From positions 372,001-436,000 of the forward strand of contig NZ_SBIV01000002.1 of assembly GCF_004765795.1 (NCBI RefSeq): a DNA stretch of 64,000 nucleotides. Reading direction: 5' to 3'. The notes under the pieces are model-generated. The model did no database searches and was not told the DNA's origin. It saw only the letters and a program-made list of their open reading frames with translations. Source of the DNA: Halorussus marinus (GTDB lineage Archaea; Halobacteriota; Halobacteria; Halobacteriales; Haladaptataceae). Shown here piece after piece: positions 43,617 through 52,395 of this stretch (position 1 is its first letter; each line of letters opens with the position of its first letter). The translations under genes were made by a program, and so were the position numbers.

Positions 43617-44927
43617 TTACGTCCCGTGCTGCCAGCTCCCCATGTACTCTTCTTGCTCGTCGGACAGATCGTCGTACGCGACGCCCTCGGCGTCGAGCTT
43701 GATCTCGGCGATCTCCCGATCGAGGTCGTCGGGAACCTCGTGGACGCCGGCCTCGTACTGGTCGCCCTCCTCGCTCGAACTGTCCGAGGCGCCGTTCTCG
43801 ACCAGTTCCCGGACGCAGACGGCCTGTACGCCGAAGCTCTGGTCCATCACCTCGACCGGGTGGCCGAGCGCGATCGGGCTGGCGAGGTTCACCAGCCGCC
43901 CCTCCGCGAGGACGTTGAGCCGGCGGCCGTCCTGTAGCTCGTACTCTCGGACGCCCTCGCGGGCCTCGCGCTCGTCGACCGCCATCTCGGCGAGCTCGTC
44001 GAGGTTGATCTCGATGTCGAAGTGGCCCGCGTTCGCGAGCAGGACGCCGTCGTTCATCTGCTCGAAGTGGTCGGCGGTGATCACGTCGCGGTTGCCGGTG
44101 GTCGTCAGGAACACGTCGCCGACCGCGGCGGCCTCGTCCATCGGCATCACGTCGTAGCCCTCCATGTGGGCTTCGAGCGCGCGGCGGGGCTCGACCTCGG
44201 TCACGATGACGTTGGCGTTCTGGCCCGCGGCCTTCTTCGCGACGCCCTTCCCGCAGTAGCCGTAGCCCGCGACCACGACGTCTTTGCCCGCCCACGAGAG
44301 GTTCGTGGTCATCGCGATGTTCGCCAGCGAGGACTCGCCCGTCCCGTGAACGTTGTCGAACAGTCGCTTCATCGGGGTGTCGTTCACCGCGAACACGGGG
44401 TACTCGAGCGCGCCGTCGTCGTCCATCGCGCGCAGGCGGTGGACGCCCGTGGTGGTCTCTTCACAGCCGCCGATGATGGAGTCGATCAGCTCGGGGTAGT
44501 CCTCGTGGATGGCCGCGACGAGGTCCATCCCGTCGTCGACCGTGACGGTCGGCTCGTGGGCGATGACCGCCTCGATGGCCTCGTAGTACTCCTCGTCGTC
44601 GACCCCGCGCTTGGCATAGGAGGTGATCTTGGGATGCTCGTCGAGCGCGGCGCTCACGTCGTCGTGGGTCGAGAGGGGGTTGCACCCCGTGACCGCGACG
44701 TCCGCACCCGCCTCCGCGAGGGTCTCGACCAGCACCGCGGTCTTGGCCTCGACGTGCATCGCCATCCCGATGCGCTGGCCCTCGAAGGGCTTCTCGGCGT
44801 CGAACTCAGCCTGGAGCGCGGTCAGGATCGGCATGTGTTCGCGCGCCCAGTCTATCTTCCGGTGGCCATCTTCGCGAGCAGACTCGATGTCGTCTAACTG
44901 CTCGCTGATCGCCGGGTAGTCTACCAT
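43617..44927 (-). CDS. ahcY: Adenosylhomocysteinase
   Basis: This 436-residue enzyme hydrolyses S-adenosylhomocysteine to homocysteine and adenosine, keeping methylation running. Recognisable segments are GMAMHVEAKTAVLVETLAEA, TGCNPLSTHDDVSAAL, the NAD-binding VAGYGYCGKGVAKKA (about residue 215), TTTGNRDVI and ANAGHFDIEI. It lacks the C-terminal KPDHYRY-type tail of bacterial and eukaryotic enzymes, as archaeal forms do. The ATG at 44927 (MVDYPAISEQL) is chosen. The MTA/SAH deaminase gene lies 1.1 kb upstream, an alternative route for the same substrate. Confidence 0.95.
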   Translation of the reverse strand: MVDYPAISEQLDDIESAREDGHRKIDWAREHMPILTALQAEFDAEKPFEGQRIGMAMHVEAKTAVLVETLAEAGADVAVTGCNPLSTHDDVSAALDEHPKITSYAKRGVDDEEYYEAIEAVIAHEPTVTVDDGMDLVAAIHEDYPELIDSIIGGCEETTTGVHRLRAMDDDGALEYPVFAVNDTPMKRLFDNVHGTGESSLANIAMTTNLSWAGKDVVVAGYGYCGKGVAKKAAGQNANVIVTEVEPRRALEAHMEGYDVMPMDEAAAVGDVFLTTTGNRDVITADHFEQMNDGVLLANAGHFDIEINLDELAEMAVDEREAREGVREYELQDGRRLNVLAEGRLVNLASPIALGHPVEVMDQSFGVQAVCVRELVENGASDSSSEEGDQYEAGVHEVPDDLDREIAEIKLDAEGVAYDDLSDEQEEYMGSWQHGT

Positions 44928-45010
44928 GCGCGAACAGAGGGCTACCGCGCCCAAAACGCTACCGAAGCCGGACGCGACCGATCGTCGGTCTCTGGGCGTC
45001 GGCGGTCGGA

Positions 45011-45904
45011 TCAGTTACCGTTGCCGTTTCCGTTGTTCCCGGCCGCGTTTCCGTTACCGGGATTGTCGTCGCCGTCTTCGTCCTCGTCGTCGGTCTCTTC
45101 TTCGTCGGCGTCAGTCTCTTCTTTGTCGGTGTCCGCGGCCTCGTCGTCGGTCTCTTCTTCGTCGTCGGCGTCCGCGGCCTCAGGCCGTTCTTCGTCGGCG
45201 TCCCCGTCCGCGGTCTCGTTGCTCTCGTCGTCGCTGTCGGGACCGGCGTGCTCGGGCGGTCCGCGCTCGTCGTCCTCGTCGTCACCGTCGGGGCCGACGT
45301 CGTCGGGCTTCCCGGCGTCCTCGGACGCGTTCCCGACATCGTCGGGCTTCCCGGCGTCGTCGGGTCGGCCCGCGTCGTCGGGCGCGTTCCCGGCGTTGCC
45401 CGGGTTGTTGTTCGTGACGAACTCCGAGACCGCCTGTCCGAGGCCGCCGTCGTTGCTCCCGGCGTCGAGCATCTCGGTCACGAACGAGGAGACGAGCTGT
45501 CCGAAGCTCCCCGCCTCGTCGTCGGACTCTCCGACGGTCAGGTCGGCCGTCGCCGAACCGGTCGCGCCGTCGGCGGTGGCGGTGATCGCCACGGTCACGT
45601 TCTGTCCGGGCGCGGGGAGTTCGACTTCGCCGTCGTCGTCGGTGGTGTAGTTCCCCGCGCCGTCGTACGTGACGTTCGCCGTCGTCGCGTCGACGATTAC
45701 GCTCGCGTTCTCGACAGCCGAATCGTTCTGCGTCACGCTCACGGTCGCCTCGCCGTCGTCGTCCTGCTCGATCCCGACGACGAGCGACTCGTTCGCCGTC
45801 GCGTCGTTCGCGGCCGCGGCGTTGACGACGCCCGCGGCGGCGAACGCCGACAGGATCAGTACGCCGGCCATCGCGACCGAAAGCAGTCGTTTCTTCGATC
45901 TCAT
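45011..45904 (-). CDS. Secreted highly acidic low-complexity protein
   Basis: This 297-residue protein has a Sec-type signal peptide (about residues 1-30: MRSKKRLLSVAMAGVLIL, then AFAAAGVVNAAAA). A small Ig-like or cobaltochelatase-type beta domain (about 42-125) has ATVSVTQNDSAVENASVIV. A long tail (about 150-297) is made of Asp, Glu, Gly, Pro and Asn, including DDAGKPDDVGNASEDAG repeats and a final Gly/Asn run. No C-terminal anchor is seen. It may be a calcium- or cation-binding surface or matrix protein (inference). A TATA box lies 28 nt upstream. Confidence 0.8.
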   Translation of the reverse strand: MRSKKRLLSVAMAGVLILSAFAAAGVVNAAAANDATANESLVVGIEQDDDGEATVSVTQNDSAVENASVIVDATTANVTYDGAGNYTTDDDGEVELPAPGQNVTVAITATADGATGSATADLTVGESDDEAGSFGQLVSSFVTEMLDAGSNDGGLGQAVSEFVTNNNPGNAGNAPDDAGRPDDAGKPDDVGNASEDAGKPDDVGPDGDDEDDERGPPEHAGPDSDDESNETADGDADEERPEAADADDEEETDDEAADTDKEETDADEEETDDEDEDGDDNPGNGNAAGNNGNGNGN

Positions 45905-45929
45905 GCGCTCGGTGCTACGGGAAACGTCC

Positions 45930-45937
45930 GATTAAAC
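45930..45937 (-). promoter_or_regulatory. TATA box of the acidic secreted protein gene
   Basis: GTTTAATC on the minus strand is centred about 28 nt from the ATG at 45904. The rest of the spacer 45938-46081 is AT-rich with no gene. Confidence 0.5.
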
Positions 45938-46081
45938 CCCGATTGCCGTACAATTGGTTCGGACCGTTCACCGCGACGACGAGAGAGCCACAAATCCGCT
46001 GAGACGGTTTAAAAATAGTTCTGATCGTTTATCTTTGATCGTTCAACGGCGCGTTTCCGTCGACCTGACAGTGCCGCGAGA

Positions 46082-47380
46082 TCACTCGGCGCGCTCGACC
46101 GCCGCGGCCGCTCGCTCCTCGGCCCGGGCCCGAACCGCGTTGGCGTCGAGGGGCAGGACTTCCCGGTCGCGCATCAGCACCTCGCCGTCACAGACGGTGT
46201 GGCGCACGTCCGACCCGCGGGCCGCGTAGACGAGGTGGCTCACGAGGTCGTGGCGGGGCGTGAGGTGGGCGGCCGCCAGATCCACGACCGCGAGGTCGGC
46301 GTTCGCGCCCGCCTCGATCCGACCGCCGTCGAACCCGAGCAGGTCGGCGCCGCCGAGCGTCGCCATCTCCACGACGCGCTCGGCCGGCACCGCGCTGGCG
46401 TCGTTCGCGGCGAGCTTGCCGACCATCGCGGCGTCGCGCATCTCGTCGAACAGGTCGAGGTCGTTGTTCGAGGCCGCCCCGTCCGTCCCGAGCCCGACGC
46501 CCACGCCCGCGTCGAGCAACCGCTGGACCGGCGCCATCCCGCTCGCGAGCTTCATGTTCGAGGCCGGACAGTGGACGACGCCCGTCCCGGTCTCGGCGAG
46601 CAGTTCGATCTCCGCCTCGTCGACGTGGACGCCGTGGGCCACGAACGCCGAGTCGCCGGTCATCTCACAGTCGCGGGCGTATTCGAGCGGGCGCTCGCCG
46701 CGCTCGTCGACGATCGGCTCGACCTCGTCGGCGGTTTCGTTGGCGTGGTAGTGGACCGGCACGTTGGCCGCCCGAGCCTCGGCGGTGTACTCACGGAGGA
46801 ACGCCTCGCCGACGGTGGTGAGGCTGTGTGGCATGAACGCGGTCCGAACCCGACCGTCGGCCGCCCCGTCGAACTCCCGCGCGACGTCGAGGCTCGTTTC
46901 GAGGTCCTCGCGGGCGTCGGCCTCGTCTTTGCCGACCGTGACCACGCCGTGGCCGAGGCGGGCGCGCAGTCCAGCCTCCTCGACGGCCGCGGCGATCTCG
47001 GGGACGTGGAAGTACATGTCCGCGAACGCGGTCGTGCCCGACCGGATCATCTCGACGAGCCCGAGTTCGGTGCCGGCCCGGACGTCGTCTCCGGTGAGCG
47101 CGGCCTCGACGGGCCAGATGTCCTCCCGGAGCCACGCGTCGAGTTCCTTGTCGTCTGCGTACCCCCGCAGGAGCGTCATCGCGACGTGCGTGTGGGCGTT
47201 CACGAGGCCGGGAATCACCAGCGAGTCGCCGGCGTCGAGGCGCTCGTCGCCCGCCGGCACCGACTCGGGATCGCCGACCGCCGCGATCGTCCCGTCGTCC
47301 TGATCGACCACCACGTCGGCTCGCTCGACGGTCAGATCGGGTCGGAGGACCCGTCCGCCCGCGATTCGGAGCGTCGTCAT
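46082..47380 (-). CDS. mtaD: 5-methylthioadenosine/S-adenosylhomocysteine deaminase-like amidohydrolase
   Basis: This 432-residue metal-dependent hydrolase has zinc ligands in LVNAHTHVAMTLLRGYADD (about residue 60), HYHANETADEV, AHGVHVDEAEIELL and GTDGAASNNDLDLF (about 297). This is the MtaD/TRZ/ATZ family whose archaeal members deaminate methylthioadenosine, S-adenosylhomocysteine, 5'-deoxyadenosine or adenosine to inosine derivatives. Chlorohydrolases and guanine deaminase are related alternatives. Its position near ahcY and a nucleoside phosphorylase elsewhere in the window supports a SAM salvage role. The ATG at 47380 is favoured. Confidence 0.88.
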   Translation of the reverse strand: MTTLRIAGGRVLRPDLTVERADVVVDQDDGTIAAVGDPESVPAGDERLDAGDSLVIPGLVNAHTHVAMTLLRGYADDKELDAWLREDIWPVEAALTGDDVRAGTELGLVEMIRSGTTAFADMYFHVPEIAAAVEEAGLRARLGHGVVTVGKDEADAREDLETSLDVAREFDGAADGRVRTAFMPHSLTTVGEAFLREYTAEARAANVPVHYHANETADEVEPIVDERGERPLEYARDCEMTGDSAFVAHGVHVDEAEIELLAETGTGVVHCPASNMKLASGMAPVQRLLDAGVGVGLGTDGAASNNDLDLFDEMRDAAMVGKLAANDASAVPAERVVEMATLGGADLLGFDGGRIEAGANADLAVVDLAAAHLTPRHDLVSHLVYAARGSDVRHTVCDGEVLMRDREVLPLDANAVRARAEERAAAAVERAE

Positions 47381-47437
47381 GGCTCGGGGTTCGCGCGGGC
47401 GGCGTGTCAATCCATCGGGTTCGGTCGCGCGCGGCGG

Positions 47438-48583
47438 TCAGTCCTCGAATCGTCCCCAGAGCCGATCGAGCCGGTCGCCAAGCGGGGGCCGCATCGCGAC
47501 GAGCGCGGCGAGCCGGCCCGACTCGTAGCTCAGCCGGTGTTCGTCCGCGATCGCTTCGAGCGCCTCGGCGTAGGTCTCGGCGCCGACGCGGTCGACCGCG
47601 TCGTCGTCGGCCGCGAAGACGAGTCGCTTGCCGACGGCCGCGAGCGCGACCAGCAGGCCGACGTACAGCCCGACGAACGGGAGCGTTCCGAGGTCGGCCA
47701 GCGCGCTCACGTCGCCCGAGAGGGCGCCGATCGCCACCCCGGCACCGATCAGGACCACGAGGAGTTTGTACTCGCGGTAGTACCGCCGGGCGCGGCCGGC
47801 TCGGCTCGCGAGCACGGCCGCGACGACGTCGTCGTCGAACCGGTCGAGCAGGTAGTCGGTGACCAACAGGTGGCGGCGGCCGGGCAGTCCCGCGAGCATC
47901 GCCGTCGCGGTCGGATCGCCGTCGAGTTCCATGATCGCGACCGACCGCGGCGAGAGGCCGACGCGATCTGCGAGCCGGTCGAGCCGGTCGCGCTCGGCGT
48001 CGGTCGGGGCCCGGGTCGAGCGAAACAGGCCGACGAGCCGCGGCTGGGCCGCGAGCAGAACCGCGATCGCCGCGACGAGAACGCCCAACAGGGGACCGGT
48101 CGCGCGCAGGAGCCCCGGCGGGAGGAGGCTCAGCGAGCCGACGGCCGCCACCACGAGACCCAGAAAGACCGCGAGCCACCGCCCGAGCCCGAGCGCGGCG
48201 GCGGCCGCCGACAGCTCTGCGTCCCTGAGCGCTCGGACGGACGGGAACGCGCCGAGGTAGCCCGCGACCACGGCGACGACGACGCCGGCGAGCGTCGGCA
48301 CCCACGTCAGCACGGCTCCGATCGGCGACGCCGCGAGAAACGGGCTCGCGGCGCGGATCACGGTATCGGTCAGTTCGAGCGCGTCGGTCGCGAGCGCCGC
48401 GAACAGCGCGGCGAGTCCGGTCGCCGGGAGCCCGACGGCCAGCGCCCGGCGGATGCGGGCCATCGCGCGCTTGGGCGGGGCCTTCGTCGCCCACCACGCG
48501 ACGAGTCGGAGCGCCGCGAACGAGGCGACAGAGACGGCCGCGACCGCCGCCAGCGGACCGACGGACGGGAGGAGCGAAGCCAT
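47438..48583 (-). CDS. M48-like membrane protein with degenerate active site (pseudopeptidase)
   Basis: This 381-residue protein has about five to seven membrane helices and a cytosolic region resembling HtpX/M48 peptidases: VAIMELDGDPTATAMLAGLP, then HLLVTDYLLDRFDDDVVAAVLAS. Where active enzymes have AHELAH the sequence is ASRAGR (about residue 256), so both zinc histidines and the catalytic glutamate are missing. The third-ligand region reads VFAADDDAVDRV. The frame is intact and codon use matches neighbours, so it looks retained as a non-catalytic protein rather than decaying. It may act as an adaptor or inhibitor of an active M48 homologue (inference). Confidence 0.7.
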   Translation of the reverse strand: MASLLPSVGPLAAVAAVSVASFAALRLVAWWATKAPPKRAMARIRRALAVGLPATGLAALFAALATDALELTDTVIRAASPFLAASPIGAVLTWVPTLAGVVVAVVAGYLGAFPSVRALRDAELSAAAAALGLGRWLAVFLGLVVAAVGSLSLLPPGLLRATGPLLGVLVAAIAVLLAAQPRLVGLFRSTRAPTDAERDRLDRLADRVGLSPRSVAIMELDGDPTATAMLAGLPGRRHLLVTDYLLDRFDDDVVAAVLASRAGRARRYYREYKLLVVLIGAGVAIGALSGDVSALADLGTLPFVGLYVGLLVALAAVGKRLVFAADDDAVDRVGAETYAEALEAIADEHRLSYESGRLAALVAMRPPLGDRLDRLWGRFED

Positions 48584-48701
48584 ACGCCGGTCTCGTCAGC
48601 CCGCCGCCAAATTCGTTTCCATCGCTCGCGTTCGGCCCGTCTCGCGGTCCCGAACGGCGCGGATGAAAAGGTAGTTGCCCCCGGAGTCCGACAGTGCTCG
48701 T

Positions 48702-49562
48702 ATGCGAATCGCCGTCCCGAACAAGGGCCGACTCCACGAGCCGTCGATGGAACTGCTCGAACGCGCCGGGCTCCACGCCGTCGACGGCGCGGACCGCAAG
48801 CTCTACGCAGACACGGTCGACCCCGAGGTGAGCCTGCTGTTCGCCCGGGCGGCCGACATCCCCGAGTACGTCAGCGACGGCGCGGCCGACGCCGGGATCA
48901 CGGGGCTCGATCAGGTCCGGGAGGCCGACCCCGGCAACGTCGAGGAGCTACTCGACCTGGAGTTCGGCCGGTGTCGGCTCGTGCTCGCCGCCCCGGAGGA
49001 CGGCGACATCGAGGCCGTCGTCGATCTGGCGGGCAAGACCGTCGCCACCGAGTTCCCCAACGTCGCCCGGCGGTACTTCGACGAGCAGGGGGTCGACCCC
49101 GACATCGTGGAGGTCAGCGGCGCGACCGAACTCACGCCCCACGTCGAGATGGCCGACGCCATCATCGACATCACTTCCACGGGAACTACCCTCAAGGTCA
49201 ATCGGCTCGCGGTCGTCGACGAGGTGCTGTCGAGTTCGGTCTACCTGTTCGCCCGCGAGGACGCGGTCGACGACCCGAAGGTCGAACAGGTCGTGATGGC
49301 GCTCCGGTCGGTGCTGTCGGCCGACGGCAAGCGCTACCTGATGATGAACGCGCCCGAGGACCGCCTCGACGAGGTCCGGGACGTGATCCCGGGACTGGGC
49401 GGCCCGACCGTGATGAACGTCGAGGGCGAGACCGACGGCGACGAGACGGTCGCGGTCCACGCGGTCGTCGACGAGCGCGACGTGTTCGAGACCATCAACG
49501 ATCTCAAGTCGGTCGGCGCGAGCGGGATCCTCGTCACCGAGATCGAGCGACTGGTGGAGTGA
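48702..49562 (+). CDS. hisG: ATP phosphoribosyltransferase (long form)
   Basis: This 286-residue enzyme performs the first committed step of histidine synthesis. It has the N-terminal [35 protein letters not shown], the PRPP loop [14 protein letters not shown] (about residue 165) and a C-terminal ACT-like domain (about 210-286) for histidine feedback. The long form does not need HisZ. The ATG at 48702 fits family starts. It is divergent from the M48-like gene. Other his genes are not in the window, as is common for scattered haloarchaeal his genes. Confidence 0.96.
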   Translation: MRIAVPNKGRLHEPSMELLERAGLHAVDGADRKLYADTVDPEVSLLFARAADIPEYVSDGAADAGITGLDQVREADPGNVEELLDLEFGRCRLVLAAPEDGDIEAVVDLAGKTVATEFPNVARRYFDEQGVDPDIVEVSGATELTPHVEMADAIIDITSTGTTLKVNRLAVVDEVLSSSVYLFAREDAVDDPKVEQVVMALRSVLSADGKRYLMMNAPEDRLDEVRDVIPGLGGPTVMNVEGETDGDETVAVHAVVDERDVFETINDLKSVGASGILVTEIERLVE

Positions 49563-49577
49563 CGCCGAGTCGGGAGG

Positions 49578-49925
49578 TCACGTCGGGGCGGTCGAGAGCA
49601 GTCGCACGAGATTGAAGATCGTGATGCCGAGGATCGCGCTCAGGGTGTAGTGGGCGACCGCGACCAGCCCCGCAGTCCGGTACCGGAGCCGGTAGATCGC
49701 CCGGATGGCGAAAAAGTCCGCGGCGAGCGCGAGGACGATGATGACGCCCGGGTTCTGGTAGGCCTGGAGGGCGAACGAGATCACCGCCGGGACGACTCCG
49801 ACCGCGAGCGCCCGGACGAACGGGACGCCCCCGAGCACGTATCGGGCGGCGAGGTGGGCGGTTACGGCGTAAAACAGCACGGTCAACAGGAACGTACCGA
49901 CCAGTGCGACGACCGGGACTGCCAT
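49578..49925 (-). CDS. Small membrane protein (DUF7473-like)
   Basis: This 115-residue protein has three hydrophobic segments: VVALVGTFLLTVLFYAVTA, a middle ALAVGVVPAVISFAL, and VIIVLALAADFFAI, then a fourth amphipathic region near the C-terminus. It looks like small haloarchaeal membrane proteins of the DUF7473 type, without known function. It is convergent with hisG, 15 nt between ends. Confidence 0.7.
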   Translation of the reverse strand: MAVPVVALVGTFLLTVLFYAVTAHLAARYVLGGVPFVRALAVGVVPAVISFALQAYQNPGVIIVLALAADFFAIRAIYRLRYRTAGLVAVAHYTLSAILGITIFNLVRLLSTAPT

Positions 49926-50041
49926 GTTCGGACCTTGGACGCGGACGGTTTGTGACTGCCGGTTCGGCGCGGTCGCGCCGGCCGACCGTCGGGGGAGCGC
50001 GACGCCACAGAAAGGAGTCGTGAACCGCTCGGTCGGGCGCG

Positions 50042-50602
50042 CTATTCGAGCAGGCCGAGGTCTTCGAGTCGCGAGACGATCTTGTCGACCGCCTGCTCGG
50101 CGTCCTCGGGCTTCTTGCCGCCGGTGATCACGAGCTTGCCCGACCCGAACAGGAGCGCGACGACTTCCGGTTCGTCGAGCCGGTAGACGAGACCGGGGAA
50201 CTGCTCGGGCTCGTACTCGATGTTCTCCAGGCCGAGGCCGATCGCGATGGCGTTGAGGTTGAGGTTGCGACCGAGGTCCGCGGAGGTCACGATGTTCTGG
50301 ACGACGATCTCGGGGTCCTCGTTCACGTCGATCTGGAGCTCTCGGAGCTTGTCGAAGACGATCTCGAGGCTCTCGTGGACGTCGGCGGTGCTCTTGGCGC
50401 CGGTACAGACGATCTTGCCCGACCGGAAGATGAGCGCCGCGGACTTGGGGTTCTGGGTCCGATAGACGAGACCGGGGAACTGCTCCGGGTCGTAGTCGGC
50501 GCCTTCCAGGTCCATGGCCACGCTCTGGAGGTCGAGTTCCTGCCCGATTCCGGTGGAGGCGACCACGTTTTCAATGTTGATGGTCTCCTTTGGGTCGGTC
50601 AT
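50042..50602 (-). CDS. tbp: TATA-box binding protein
   Basis: This 186-residue TBP is made of two direct repeats (about residues 8-95 and 98-182), each with a saddle strand: YDPEQFPGLVYRTQNPKSAAL and YEPEQFPGLVYRLDEPEVVAL. It binds TATA boxes and recruits TFB to start transcription. The acidic C-terminal tail is short. Haloarchaea usually carry several TBPs; this full-length copy looks like the main type. Its own promoter has a strong TATA and an adjacent AT-rich inverted repeat that may allow autoregulation. Confidence 0.97.
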   Translation of the reverse strand: MTDPKETINIENVVASTGIGQELDLQSVAMDLEGADYDPEQFPGLVYRTQNPKSAALIFRSGKIVCTGAKSTADVHESLEIVFDKLRELQIDVNEDPEIVVQNIVTSADLGRNLNLNAIAIGLGLENIEYEPEQFPGLVYRLDEPEVVALLFGSGKLVITGGKKPEDAEQAVDKIVSRLEDLGLLE

Positions 50603-50608
50603 ATGCGA

Positions 50609-50638
50609 CTTAAATGTCGTATTTAAGGCTTATAAAGG
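50609..50638 (-). promoter_or_regulatory. tbp promoter: TATA box plus inverted repeat
   Basis: CCTTTATAAG (minus strand, 50629-50638) is a strong TATA box about 31 nt from the ATG. Between it and the start lies a perfect inverted repeat CTTAAAT-GTCGT-ATTTAAG (50609-50627), whose arms themselves look like TATA elements. Confidence 0.5.
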
Positions 50639-50735
50639 TTGGTACTCCCCGCTGACACGTCGATTGCCGGTTTTTATGCTCCCGCGGAGGACGAAAGCCG
50701 AAACCCCCAAGTCGGGAGACCGACTCCGATAGCCC

Positions 50736-51734
50736 GTGTACGCCCTGGAGTTCGCCGGAGAGGACGATCGGTTCGCCGCCGCCGAGGCCGCCAGCGCAGC
50801 GACCGGCGTCGAGGTGATCGCGCCGGGGGTGGCGACCGCGACGACGGTCACCGACCGGGTTCGGAACCTCGCCTACACCCGCCGCGCGATCGAGGTGGTC
50901 GGGCGGACCGACGCCAGTGTGGCGTCGGCCCGGACGCTCGTGGACGCCGCCGGCCTCGACCGCGAGGGCACCGTCGCGGTCCGAGCCCGGACCGTCCGCG
51001 ACACCGCCGAAGTCGACACCCAGCGCGCCGAGCGCGCGCTCGGACAGGCGCTCGTCGATCGGGGCTACGCGGTCGACCTCGACGACCCGGACCACGAGCT
51101 CCGGGCGGTGTTCGCCGGGGAGACGTGCGTCGTGGGGTGGCTCGAAGCCGAGAGCGTGCGCGACTACGGGACCCGCAAACCGACCGACCGGCCCTTCTTC
51201 CAGCCCGGCGGGATGGACCCGTTGTTGGCGCGCGCACTGGTCAACGTCGCCGGCGCGCGGCCCGGCGCGACGGTGCTCGATCCGATGTGTGGCACCGGCG
51301 GCGTGCTCATCGAGGCCGGGCTCGCGGGCGCGAGCGCCTACGGCGCCGACGCCCAGCGCAAGATGGCCCGGGGCGCGGCCCGGAACCTCGATCGGTATCT
51401 CGGCGCCGACGACCGGGCGACGGGCGAGTGGGCGACCGTGCAGGGCGACGCGACCCACCTCCCGTTCCCCGACGGCGCGATCGACGCCGTCGTGTTCGAC
51501 GCCCCGTACGGCCGCCAGTCGAAGATCGCTAACCTCGACCTCGACGACCTCGTTGCGGGCGCGCTCGCGGAGGCTCGCCGGGTGGCAGACCGCGCGGTCG
51601 TGGTCGGCGACCGGTCGTGGGCGAGCGAGGCCCGCGACGTCGGCTGGACCGTCGAAGCCGAATTCGAGCGCCGAGTCCACCGATCGCTGGACCGACACGT
51701 CGTCGTGCTCGACGGCGAGTCGGGGCCCCCGTGA
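50736..51734 (+). CDS. tRNA (guanine-N2)-dimethyltransferase (TrmG10/Trm11-like)
   Basis: This 332-residue protein has an N-terminal THUMP-type RNA-binding region (about residues 1-150) and a Rossmann methyltransferase domain with DPMCGTGGVLIEAG (about 183) and the catalytic DAPYGRQS (about 255), a variant of the DPPYG motif. It should dimethylate guanosine 10 of tRNA. The start codon is GTG (50736, reading MYALEFAGEDD). It is divergent from tbp, and the 133-nt spacer contains promoters for both; a TATA-like TTTTTATG near 50670 would give a short leader. Confidence 0.92.
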   Translation: MYALEFAGEDDRFAAAEAASAATGVEVIAPGVATATTVTDRVRNLAYTRRAIEVVGRTDASVASARTLVDAAGLDREGTVAVRARTVRDTAEVDTQRAERALGQALVDRGYAVDLDDPDHELRAVFAGETCVVGWLEAESVRDYGTRKPTDRPFFQPGGMDPLLARALVNVAGARPGATVLDPMCGTGGVLIEAGLAGASAYGADAQRKMARGAARNLDRYLGADDRATGEWATVQGDATHLPFPDGAIDAVVFDAPYGRQSKIANLDLDDLVAGALAEARRVADRAVVVGDRSWASEARDVGWTVEAEFERRVHRSLDRHVVVLDGESGPP

Positions 51735-51741
51735 TCGACGG

Positions 51742-52395
51742 TTACAGCGAGACCTCGACCGATCGGTCGTCTCCGAGGCCCGAGACGTGGAGGATCGCCC
51801 GCCCGGGGCCGTCCGCCTCGACGTCGATGCGGCCCGTGAACGAGGCTTTCATGCCGGCGAGGAAGCTGTCGACGTTGGTCCCGATGTCGGCGCTGGTGTC
51901 GAGCGCGCAGACGCCGACCGCCTCGTTGCGCCGGAGTTGGCTGAGCAGATTCGAGTTGAGAAACCGGTAGACCGACCGCGTGTCGTCGACCGCGGCGCAG
52001 ATGCTCGAACACAGCAGGATACCCGCGCGGAGCCGACCGGTCGTCGCCTGAGAGTCGGCCACCAGCGTCGAGAACTGCATCCCGAGCCCCGTCAGGTCGG
52101 CGATATCGTCGACGCCGGTGACGTTCTCGGCCGCGTCGGGGCCGGCGCAGGTGAGGACCGCCGACCGATCGCTGGCGCCGTCGGCCGCGCCGTCGAGACC
52201 GCGGTTGACCGCTCGACCGGAGGCCTCGGTCGCCAGCACGAGCGAGCGCTCGTCCTCCCGGGCGGCGACGAGCCGGTAGAAGACCGATTCGAGGAGGTCG
52301 GTGTCGTCGCCGGTCAACAGGACGCTCGTCCCGTCCTCGAACGCGGCCAGCGGGAGATTCGGGATCTCGAACTGGGCCGTCTCGGTGAGGCTCAT
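51742..52395 (-). CDS. DUF7504-like RecA-fold signalling protein
   Basis: This 217-residue protein begins MSLTETAQFEIPNLPLAAFE and contains GTSVLLTGDDTDLLESVFYR, a degenerate P-loop-like strand-turn of the RecA/KaiC type without the GKT. The rest has RLRAGILLCSSICAAVDDTR and NEAVGVCALDTSADIG. It matches the haloarchaeal DUF7504 pattern. The ATG overlaps the stop of the upstream GAF/receiver gene by 4 nt (52392-52395), so the two proteins are very likely made together and act in one signalling or gas-vesicle/bacterio-opsin-type regulatory pathway (inference). Confidence 0.7.
   Translation of the reverse strand: MSLTETAQFEIPNLPLAAFEDGTSVLLTGDDTDLLESVFYRLVAAREDERSLVLATEASGRAVNRGLDGAADGASDRSAVLTCAGPDAAENVTGVDDIADLTGLGMQFSTLVADSQATTGRLRAGILLCSSICAAVDDTRSVYRFLNSNLLSQLRRNEAVGVCALDTSADIGTNVDSFLAGMKASFTGRIDVEADGPGRAILHVSGLGDDRSVEVSL

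Noticed and set aside
46199-49615. An 1138-codon open frame on the plus strand
   Set aside because: It is antisense to the deaminase and M48-like genes and then out of frame over hisG. Long stop-free frames are expected at this GC content.
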